The position numbers and the translations under genes are program-made. A stretch of 5,581 bases of DNA from Oscillospiraceae bacterium (GTDB lineage Bacteria > Bacillota_A > Clostridia > Oscillospirales > CAG-272): NCBI GenBank assembly GCA_015064195.1, contig SVSO01000202.1:1-5581 (forward strand). Direction: 5' to 3'. Position 1 is the stretch's first letter, and each line of letters starts with the position of its first letter. A model generated the notes under the pieces. That model was not told where the DNA came from, did not search any database, and worked only from the letters and a program-made list of their open reading frames with translations. Shown piece by piece: positions 1-4,349 of the stretch.

Positions 1-143
1 GCTCCGCCGAGGACGCACAGTTCATGATCGATACCGCGAAGAAGTACGGCGTGGATGCCAAGATCGTAGGCAGATGCGAGGCGAGCGAGGATGGCAAGAA
101 TCACGTGACCCTCACGGATCTGGGCAATACGTATGAGTATTGA
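1..143 (+). CDS. C-terminal fragment of probable AIR synthase (PurM)-like protein
   Basis: The window opens inside a reading frame (first full codon at base 3) that ends with TGA at 141-143 and gives 46 residues. Visible pieces are an amphipathic helix-like stretch (AQFMIDTAKKYGVDAK), then IVGRCEASEDGK and a short strand ending in NTYEY. A helix followed by 'G.DAK.VG..' and a closing strand resembles the extreme C-terminus of the AIR synthase/PurM fold (phosphoribosylformylglycinamidine cyclo-ligase, purine synthesis, cytoplasmic), especially Clostridia forms. The ATP-binding N-terminal domain lies outside the window, so this is recognition from a short tail only. It could be a PurM paralogue of unknown substrate. 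No hairpin terminator directly follows the stop. Confidence 0.5.
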   Translation, partial: SAEDAQFMIDTAKKYGVDAKIVGRCEASEDGKNHVTLTDLGNTYEY

Positions 144-230
144 TTGAATGAATAATTGTGATTGATTTTTGCCCGTGGCGAAAATCATCATAATAAAAAA
201 ATGCAAACAAGTTCGCAGAGTTGTTCATGC

Positions 231-252
231 GGACCGTCGAGGACGCCGGTCC
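231..252. repeat. Short hairpin GGACCG/CGGTCC
   Basis: GGACCG (231-236) and CGGTCC (247-252) are perfect inverted arms around a 10-base loop that can itself pair weakly (CG/CG around AGGA). It sits inside the larger imperfect stem 211-292 and is followed by CTACGGGC. There is no T-tract on either side, so it is not a terminator. Confidence 0.55.
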
Positions 253-282
253 CTACGGGCAAGCGCACAATGTTCGCACAAA

Positions 283-304
283 CTCTGCAAACAAGTTTGC
301 AGAG
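283..304. repeat. Perfect 10-bp palindrome with 2-base centre
   Basis: CTCTGCAAAC (283-292) and GTTTGCAGAG (295-304) are perfect inverted arms around AA. The first direct-repeat copy at 202-220 keeps only an imperfect version (GCAAAC AA GTTCGC), so this second copy is the intact palindrome. It could be a dyad operator, a cruciform or a repeat terminus. No neighbouring regulator gene suggests an operator role. Confidence 0.65.
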
Positions 305-310
305 ACAGTT

Positions 311-330
311 GCCGGGGTAGGGGACCCGGC
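311..330. repeat. GC-rich hairpin GCCGGG/CCCGGC
   Basis: GCCGGG (311-316) and CCCGGC (325-330) are perfect 6-bp arms around the purine-rich loop GTAGGGGA. No T-run follows on + (TGCGTGAGAG) or on - (AACTGTCTCT), so it is not a standard intrinsic terminator. It looks like a module of the surrounding intergenic repeat. Confidence 0.55.
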
Positions 331-399
331 TGCGTGAGAGTTATACCGTCGCTGTACGAACTGTATGTTAGCGAAAGCGTTGTATAAAGCTTTTTGCGG

Positions 400-419
400 A
401 GCTTTTTCTCGAAAAAGCG
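400..419. repeat. AT-rich hairpin GCTTTTT/AAAAAGC upstream of the kinase
   Basis: GCTTTTT (401-407) and AAAAAGC (412-418) pair perfectly around CTCG. The left arm is preceded by a near copy (AAGCTTTTTGCGG, 388-399), giving two alternative partners for the right arm. The stem is made of the A and T runs themselves and no T-tract follows on either strand, so terminator activity is doubtful. It lies 58 bases before the kinase start codon. Confidence 0.45.
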
Positions 420-476
420 ACCGTAATTCCCCTATAGAAACAATCACGCTTCACAAAAATCCAGAAAGGATAAAAA

Positions 477-1415
477 ATGAAACATAGAATACTTGTCGTC
501 AGCAGCGCAAATATGGATTTCGTCATGAAGGTGGGCGAGATGCCGAATGCGGGACAGACGATTATCGAAACGAGAGGGTATGATTATGTGCCGGGCGGAA
601 AGGGCGCAAATGCCGCAGTCGCATTGGCGCGGCTTGGCGCGGACAGCGTGTTCTGCGCAAAGCTGGGTACGGATAATCATGGACAGATCCTCAAGGATCT
701 GTATAAGGAGAACGGCGTGGATACGCGGTTCATCCGATATGACAGAACGGTGCCGACGGGACTGGCGGCCATCGTTGTGGAGGATAATGGCGATAATCGC
801 ATTATCGTTTACCCCGGTGCCAATTCGACCATGAACGAGGGCAACGTGGAGGAAGCGTTCAATTGCCTCCCCGATGCGGTGTTCGTGCAGTTCGAGATCC
901 CGGATGAAGCGGTCATTGCGGCGACCAAATATGCAAAAAAACAGGGCATCCCCGTCATTGTGGATGCAGGTCCGGCAAGAGCGGATTATCCGCTGGAAAA
1001 GCTGACTGCTCCCCTCGAGATCATCTCCCCCAATGAGAGCGAATGCTTTGCGCTGACCGGAATTATGCCCAATAATACGGAGAATTGCCTCAAGGCGGCG
1101 GTCAAGCTTCAGTCCCGCGTGGAGTCGAAATATGTGGTCATCAAGCTTGGCGGACGGGGCGCATATATCCACGACGGACGCTTCTCTCAGCTCATTCCCA
1201 CGTATGAGGGCAAGGTGGTGGATTCGACGGCGGCCGGCGATGCGTTTACCGCGGCCATGACGCTGGAGTATCTGCGCAGTCACGATATCGTCCGGGCGGT
1301 GAAATATGCCAACGCCGTGGGAACCATGGTGGTCGGCAAAGCGGGCGCATCCAGCTCCCTCCCCACAGCCGATGAGGTGGAAACCTTCATCCGCATGAGA
1401 GGAATCACGCTGTAA
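477..1415 (+). CDS. rbsK: Ribokinase-like PfkB family carbohydrate kinase
   Basis: A 312-residue cytoplasmic kinase expected to phosphorylate a sugar with ATP, most likely D-ribose to ribose 5-phosphate for the pentose phosphate and nucleotide pools. PfkB signature 1 is at residues 40-54 (GGKGANAAVALARLG) and signature 2 at 249-257 (DSTAAGDAF), with D255 the catalytic base. The residues known to hold ribose in RbsK have counterparts: D14, G41, K42, N45 and E140 in QFE. PNESE at 185-189 and the AAGD form of the anion hole also match ribokinase better than fructokinase. Length is normal for the family. AGAAAGGA at 463-470 is spaced six bases from the ATG, which supports this start. No ribose transporter or lac-type regulator is in view, so the exact sugar is inferred; a related pentose or nucleoside kinase is possible. 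The stop is one base before ruvX, which implies co-transcription. Confidence 0.85.
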   Translation: MKHRILVVSSANMDFVMKVGEMPNAGQTIIETRGYDYVPGGKGANAAVALARLGADSVFCAKLGTDNHGQILKDLYKENGVDTRFIRYDRTVPTGLAAIVVEDNGDNRIIVYPGANSTMNEGNVEEAFNCLPDAVFVQFEIPDEAVIAATKYAKKQGIPVIVDAGPARADYPLEKLTAPLEIISPNESECFALTGIMPNNTENCLKAAVKLQSRVESKYVVIKLGGRGAYIHDGRFSQLIPTYEGKVVDSTAAGDAFTAAMTLEYLRSHDIVRAVKYANAVGTMVVGKAGASSSLPTADEVETFIRMRGITL

Positions 1416-1416
1416 C

Positions 1417-1833
1417 ATGGCAGAGAAGATTCTGGGCGTGGACTTCGGCGATACCCGGACAGGGCTTGCCATCAGCGATTCGCTGGGAATGCTGGCAAAC
1501 GGCATCGGGTACGTGAATTCCACCTATATTGTCAAAACAGCCGAGCTGGTGGCAGAGAAAGCGCGGGAGCTTGGCGCGGCGAAGATCGTGGTGGGCCTGC
1601 CCATCAACATGAACGGCACCATCGGCCCGCGAGCCGAGCACGCAAAGGAATTCGCAGAACTGCTGCGGGAAAATACCGGCCTGCCGGTGGAAATGTTCGA
1701 TGAGCGGTGCAGTACCATGGCCGCCCATCAGATCCTCAATTTCACCGATACCAGAGGCAAAAAGCGCAAGGCGGCGGTGGATACGCTGTCCGCGCAGATC
1801 ATTCTGCAGAATTATCTGGACAGCCATCGATGA
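1417..1833 (+). CDS. ruvX: RuvX/YqgF-type pre-16S rRNA nuclease (putative Holliday junction resolvase)
   Basis: A 138-residue cytoplasmic RNase H-fold nuclease of the YqgF family, known to mature the 5' end of 16S rRNA in E. coli and also annotated as a putative Holliday junction resolvase. Motifs in order: GVDFGDTRTGLAISD (7-21) with metal ligand D9; VVGLPINMNGT (58-68); DERCST (95-100) with E96; DTLSAQIIL (122-130) with D122. All acidic active-site positions are present and the length is typical. The start follows the kinase stop after a single base (TAA C ATG). The nearest purine-rich site, AGAGGA at 1398-1403, is 13 bases away, so translation is probably coupled to the kinase. In many Firmicutes this gene sits with alaS and a small DUF965-type gene, so pairing with a sugar kinase is a local arrangement. 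A hairpin terminator follows 6 bases after the stop. Confidence 0.93.
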   Translation: MAEKILGVDFGDTRTGLAISDSLGMLANGIGYVNSTYIVKTAELVAEKARELGAAKIVVGLPINMNGTIGPRAEHAKEFAELLRENTGLPVEMFDERCSTMAAHQILNFTDTRGKKRKAAVDTLSAQIILQNYLDSHR

Positions 1834-1839
1834 AACAAA

Positions 1840-1866
1840 AGAAAGCCTCCCATCGGGAGGCTTTCT
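1840..1866. terminator. Bidirectional intrinsic terminator between ruvX and the SGNH hydrolase
   Basis: AGAAAGCCTCCC (1840-1851) and GGGAGGCTTTCT (1855-1866) form a perfect 12-bp stem with the loop ATC. On the - strand it is followed by TTTTGTTTC, a good T-rich tail, and lies directly after the hydrolase stop (1873-1875). On the + strand it lies 6 bases after the ruvX stop, but the tail (GAGAATTTATTC) is a weaker T-run. It most likely serves both convergent genes. Confidence 0.85.
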
Positions 1867-1872
1867 GAGAAT

Positions 1873-2832
1873 TTATTCTTGCGGCGCATCGGAACTTCCG
1901 CCAGCTGTGACATTGGCGTAATCCACCGGCAACACGATGTGGGAGCGGAAAAAATCGGCCAGCTTTGCATAAGAACCGGGATTCAGATGAATGCCGTCAT
2001 AGGCAACCTGCGGGTCAAGCGTGCCGTCCTCCAAGGCAAAAAGCCCGGTGGGATCGAGAAGAAACAGCTTCGCTTCGGCGGCATATTCGCGCAGTGCATC
2101 GTTAAAGAGGATGGCCTTGTCGTTGGTGATGCCGAACTGGGAGGTCTCCGCGGCTTCCACCGTCACCGGCATGATGAGCTGTGCGTAGATCGGCACATCC
2201 GTGACAGTGCGGATGGCTTCGATGGCCTCACGGTAAGCGCGCATGAAACTGTCCACCTCCCAGCCAAGCTCGTTGAGACCGAGACAGAAATAGATTGCCT
2301 TGTACTTGCCCTTCTCCTTTTCCAACGCTTCAAGCAGGGTGTAGGTTTCGGCCTTGCCCGATTCGTCGGTCAGCTTGATGTAGGATTTTTTCATGATGGA
2401 GGACACATTCAGTCCCACACCGGAAAAATCATAGGGCTTGAGCTTGGTGTACATGAGAAGGCCGGTGGTGCGCGAGTCACCGATGAATACGGTGTCGTTG
2501 AAATAACTGATGTCGGCGGCGCTGACTTCGGGAACCGGCTGCGTGAAATCATAATCCGGCAGATTGATGTACGCCAGCTGAGTCTTGATGGGAATATCCC
2601 GCTCGCTCAGCCATCCGGACGGATCGTCCGACATTAGCTTCGGCACGGGCGCGGGTTTTGCGGCTTTACGGAATTCAAAATGATAGTCCGCCTGCAGGAA
2701 TGAGACGAACAGGATCGCCATAATGATTGCGGCGACGGCGAGAAATGCTTTGATGATGAGCACAATGGGCGGCTCGGGAGACGCCTGCGGACGCATGGGA
2801 AGCGTGGGCGATTTTTGATTTCGACTGTTCAA
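1873..2832 (-). CDS. Membrane-anchored SGNH/GDSL-family hydrolase
   Basis: A 319-residue protein with a short polar N-terminus, one hydrophobic segment at about 23-46 (signal anchor), a linker to about 110, and an SGNH hydrolase domain to about 300, predicted to face outside. Family blocks are visible: FIGDSRTTG (116-124) with nucleophile S120; G140 in the GVGLN turn; GLNELG (185-190) with N187; and YDGIHLNPGSYAKLADF (278-294) with D279 and H282 as the Asp-His pair. The family covers esterases, lipases and acetyl-hydrolases acting on lipids, polysaccharides or peptidoglycan; the substrate cannot be read from the sequence, though an envelope glycan O-acyl group is a reasonable guess. The start is TTG at 2832-2830. 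The nearest in-frame ATG is codon 13 and has no ribosome binding site. The gene stands alone, with its own promoter and a terminator shared with ruvX. Confidence 0.85.
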   Translation of the reverse strand: MNSRNQKSPTLPMRPQASPEPPIVLIIKAFLAVAAIIMAILFVSFLQADYHFEFRKAAKPAPVPKLMSDDPSGWLSERDIPIKTQLAYINLPDYDFTQPVPEVSAADISYFNDTVFIGDSRTTGLLMYTKLKPYDFSGVGLNVSSIMKKSYIKLTDESGKAETYTLLEALEKEKGKYKAIYFCLGLNELGWEVDSFMRAYREAIEAIRTVTDVPIYAQLIMPVTVEAAETSQFGITNDKAILFNDALREYAAEAKLFLLDPTGLFALEDGTLDPQVAYDGIHLNPGSYAKLADFFRSHIVLPVDYANVTAGGSSDAPQE

Positions 2833-2837
2833 CGCAT

Positions 2838-2845
2838 GAACCCCC
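2838..2845 (-). promoter_or_regulatory. G-rich ribosome binding site for the TTG start
   Basis: Read on the - strand, GGGGG (2845-2841) lies eight bases before the TTG start at 2832-2830, which is good spacing. It is only three bases from an out-of-frame ATG (2837-2835), too close for efficient use. The site is G-rich rather than a clean AGGAGG, so strength is uncertain. Confidence 0.45.
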
Positions 2846-2850
2846 GGAAA

Positions 2851-2917
2851 TTTACAAAATTCTACAACTTATATTATACCACAAAATCTGCGAAACTGCA
2901 AGATATATTTTAAAATT
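2851..2917 (+). promoter_or_regulatory. Weak candidate promoter region for queH
   Basis: The queH transcript must start in this AT-rich spacer. Two weak options are visible: TTTACA (2851-2856) with TATACC (2875-2880) at 18-base spacing, which overlaps the - strand TATAAT; or a TATATT at 2904-2909 with no clear -35, which would start transcription almost at the ATG. Neither is convincing. An overlap with the divergent promoter would make the two units compete for polymerase. Confidence 0.3.
2873..2901 (-). promoter_or_regulatory. Strong sigma-A-type promoter for the SGNH hydrolase
   Basis: On the - strand TTGCAG (2901-2896) is followed after exactly 17 bases by a consensus TATAAT (2878-2873). 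The expected transcription start is near 2866, giving an untranslated leader of about 34 bases before the TTG start. It is the best promoter match in the window. Confidence 0.85.
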
Positions 2918-3607
2918 ATGAAAATTAATTATCAGCTTTTGCTTGAAAAAGAGCTTTCACAGCTTTCCGGCACGCCGAGACTGCTTCTGCACGCCTGCTG
3001 TGCGCCGTGTTCCAGCTATGTTCTGGAATATCTTACCAAATATTTTGACATCACTCTCTATTTTTACAATCCCAACATCACCGATCGGGCGGAATATGAT
3101 AAACGTGCGGCGGAGCTTGAACGGCTGATCCATGAGCTGCCCCACGAAAATCCCATCCGCCTCATCGTGTGTGAGCATGAACCGGAGAAATTTTTTGCGC
3201 TTTCCTCGGGCATGGAGACATTGCCGGAGGGCGGCGCACGGTGCTTTGCCTGCTATCGGGAGCGGCTGACTGCCACGGCGGACTATATGGCCGCCCACCG
3301 GGACGAATACGACTATTTCGCCACCACGCTGACGGTCAGCCCCCACAAAAATGCGGCGAAGCTGAACGAGATCGGCGGGGAATTGGCGGCGGCGATGGAT
3401 CTGCGCTGGCTGCCGTCGGATTTCAAGAAGCGGGAGGGCTACAAGCGCTCCATCGAGCTGTCGGCGGAATATGGGCTGTACCGGCAGGATTATTGTGGAT
3501 GCACGTATTCGCAGAGCTGGCGCTCTGCGAATGCGGGGGAGTTTCAGCCTTGCCGGCAAGTGAACGGCATTCCGCAAGCGGAAACGGCTGAAACGTCCGA
3601 TTCCTGA
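2918..3607 (+). CDS. queH: Epoxyqueuosine reductase QueH
   Basis: A 229-residue cytoplasmic iron-sulfur enzyme of the QueH (former DUF208) family. It reduces epoxyqueuosine to queuosine at the wobble position of GUN-anticodon tRNAs and is unrelated to the cobalamin-dependent QueG. Conserved cysteine motifs are present: HACCAPCS (25-32; C27, C28, C31), CFACY (109-113; C109, C112) and YCGC (192-195; C193, C195). TTLTVSPHKN (136-145) and FKKREGYKRSIELSAEYGLYRQ (169-190) are also typical. The catalytic domain ends at about 197; the remaining 30 or so residues are low-similarity and are encoded by palindromes (separate entry). The ATG at 2918 is the only sensible start, but no Shine-Dalgarno sequence precedes it (ATATTTTAAAATT). 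It is likely co-transcribed with the following metallopeptidase. No other queuosine genes are in view, so the cell may salvage the precursor or encode the rest elsewhere. Confidence 0.93.
   Translation: MKINYQLLLEKELSQLSGTPRLLLHACCAPCSSYVLEYLTKYFDITLYFYNPNITDRAEYDKRAAELERLIHELPHENPIRLIVCEHEPEKFFALSSGMETLPEGGARCFACYRERLTATADYMAAHRDEYDYFATTLTVSPHKNAAKLNEIGGELAAAMDLRWLPSDFKKREGYKRSIELSAEYGLYRQDYCGCTYSQSWRSANAGEFQPCRQVNGIPQAETAETSDS
3504..3594. repeat. Nested palindromes inside the queH 3' end
   Basis: Two adjacent structures fill the last coding segment. First, bases 3504-3517 pair with 3522-3535 (core TTCGCAGAGC / GCTCTGCGAA) around the loop TGGC: 14 bp with a single T-G wobble. Second, GTTTCAGCC (3541-3549) pairs perfectly with GGCTGAAAC (3586-3594) and encloses two more elements: the 12-base palindrome CTTGCCGGCAAG (3549-3560, sharing one base with the outer arm) and TTCCGC AA GCGGAA (3570-3583). 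The second structure resembles a three-way junction. Neither is followed by a T-run, and the next gene starts 22 bases later, so they are not standard terminators. They look like a palindromic repeat absorbed into the reading frame. Confidence 0.75.
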
Positions 3608-3609
3608 GG
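3606..3609 (+). promoter_or_regulatory. Ribosome binding site overlapping the queH stop
   Basis: GAGG at 3606-3609 overlaps the queH TGA (3605-3607) and lies seven bases before the ATG at 3617. This fixes the start of the metallopeptidase and suggests that ribosomes finishing queH help initiate the next gene. Confidence 0.55.
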
Positions 3610-3616
3610 CAGCAGT

Positions 3617-4324
3617 ATGGAAACGATTGACATTGGCGGTTTTGTCTACCGCGTCACGCGCTCCTCGCGGCGCACCGTTTGCCTGCGCGTCGGAAAGGAC
3701 GGCACGGCGGAGATCCTTGCACCGCGGAGAATTGCCGCATGGGAGCTGGAAAAATACGCGGCGCAGTATGCACCGAGGATGGCGGAGCTTTGCCGGAAAA
3801 AGAAAGAACAGCTGGCCATGCGTCAGGCGTTCACACTGGCATACGGCGGCGAGGTTCGGGTGCTTGGCAGCACTCGCATCCTGCGCGAATGGACGGCGGA
3901 CAGCCCGCGATACGATGACGAAGCCTATTACATTCCTGCCGGGCTTGAGGTTGATGCACTGCGGGAAGCGGTTATCGCGGTCTATCGTGCACACGCGGCG
4001 GAGGTGATGGCTCGCCTCACCGCAGAGCTGGCGGCGGAGATGGGACTTTCGCCGGCATCGGTGAAGATTAACGGCGCGCGCTCCCATTGGGGAAGCTGTT
4101 CGGCACGGCGGACGCTGAATTTTTCGTGGTACTGCATCATGGCGCGTCCATCGGCGATCCGCTATATCGTCATCCACGAGCTGTGCCATATGCGCCATTT
4201 CAACCATTCCGCCGCATTCTGGGCAGAGGCGGCGCGGTGGTGTCCCGATTATGCGGCGGAAAAAGCATATCTCGCCGGACTCTGGCGGGAGATCTCATAC
4301 GAAAACTGGACAGGCGACAACTGA
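3617..4324 (+). CDS. YgjP-like (DUF45/WLM-type) zinc metallopeptidase
   Basis: A 235-residue protein of the YgjP-like family (Pfam PF01863, formerly DUF45), related to SprT/WLM zinc proteases. The C-terminal half carries the family pattern in order: KINGARSHWGSCS (150-162), a strand-rich stretch, then IHELCHMRHFNHSAAFW (186-202). H187, E188 and H191 form the HExxH metal and catalytic site, and H197 is the likely third zinc ligand. The N-terminal half (1-130) has the usual beta-rich start with basic residues and a Lys/Glu-rich helix near 43-70. There is no signal peptide, so it should be cytoplasmic. The physiological substrate of this family is poorly known; roles in DNA-protein crosslink or protein repair are suggested only by distant relatives. 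It starts 9 bases after queH, probably in the same transcript. Its stop codon lies inside the terminator loop. Confidence 0.85.
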   Translation: METIDIGGFVYRVTRSSRRTVCLRVGKDGTAEILAPRRIAAWELEKYAAQYAPRMAELCRKKKEQLAMRQAFTLAYGGEVRVLGSTRILREWTADSPRYDDEAYYIPAGLEVDALREAVIAVYRAHAAEVMARLTAELAAEMGLSPASVKINGARSHWGSCSARRTLNFSWYCIMARPSAIRYIVIHELCHMRHFNHSAAFWAEAARWCPDYAAEKAYLAGLWREISYENWTGDN

Positions 4325-4345
4325 CTGCCGCCTGTCCGGTTTTTT
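4306..4345 (+). terminator. Intrinsic terminator overlapping the metallopeptidase stop
   Basis: GGACAGGCG (4308-4316) pairs perfectly with CGCCTGTCC (4329-4337), extended by C4306/T4307 with G4338/G4339 (one wobble), and is followed by TTTTTT (4340-4345). The 12-base loop contains the stop codon TGA (4322-4324), so the 5' arm is coding. On the - strand the same stem is preceded by AAAAAA and followed by AGTTTTC, so it may also end transcription of the aldolase gene whose stop is at 4350-4352. Confidence 0.85.
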
Positions 4346-4349
4346 ATGT

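Larger units (their letters stand above)
202..304. repeat. Direct-repeat pair framing an imperfect large inverted repeat
   Basis: TGCAAACAAGTT(C/T)GCAGAG occurs at 202-220 and 286-304 with 18 of 19 bases identical. Bases 211-224 (GTTCGCAGAGTTGT) also pair with 278-292 (ACAAACTCTGCAAAC) with one bulge and one wobble or mismatch, so the block can form a long stem enclosing the smaller hairpin at 231-252. The arrangement of repeat, palindromic core and repeat is typical of small dispersed, non-coding intergenic repeats in bacterial genomes. Calling it a dispersed repeat is inference, because only one copy is in view. Confidence 0.6.
144..476. other. 333-base intergenic region made of hairpins and repeats
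   Basis: No credible protein gene lies between the PurM-like stop and the kinase start. From left to right it holds an AT-rich leader (144-200), a block with a 19-base direct repeat and several inverted repeats (202-304), a GC-rich hairpin (311-330), a short inverted repeat (TCGCT 349-353 / AGCGA 370-374), an AT-rich hairpin (400-419), and the kinase leader with its ribosome binding site (AGAAAGGA, 463-470). I see no riboswitch that I recognise. A TATAGA at 433-438 resembles a -10 box but has no good -35 box 16-18 bases upstream, so the kinase promoter is not identified. Confidence 0.75.

Noticed and set aside
202..304. CRISPR repeats
   Set aside because: Only two copies of a 19-base repeat are present, one spacer-like interval of 65 bases is itself palindromic, and no cas gene is nearby.
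400..419. Intrinsic terminator for the upstream PurM-like gene
   Set aside because: The hairpin is 257 bases from the stop and is not followed by a T-tract on the + strand.
253..447. A 64-codon - strand open frame across the intergenic hairpins
   Set aside because: It runs straight through the repeat arms, has no ribosome binding site that I can see and no recognisable domain. It reads like a by-product of repeat DNA, although such repeat-derived frames may recur in related genomes.
144..476. A riboswitch controlling the kinase
   Set aside because: No known aptamer core was recognised, and the hairpins look like repeats rather than an aptamer followed by a terminator or an SD-sequestering stem.
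444..1523. A 359-codon - strand open frame opposite the ribokinase gene
   Set aside because: It is antisense to a gene with clear PfkB motifs. Its Arg/His/Ile-rich composition is typical of an antisense shadow in GC-rich DNA.
1879..2637. A 252-codon + strand open frame opposite the SGNH hydrolase
   Set aside because: The - strand protein has all SGNH blocks, a promoter and a terminator. The + frame shows no motif and starts inside the terminator-proximal region.
2957..4207. A 416-codon - strand open frame across queH and the metallopeptidase
   Set aside because: It is antisense to two genes with full catalytic motifs, Arg-rich, and has no domain that I recognise.
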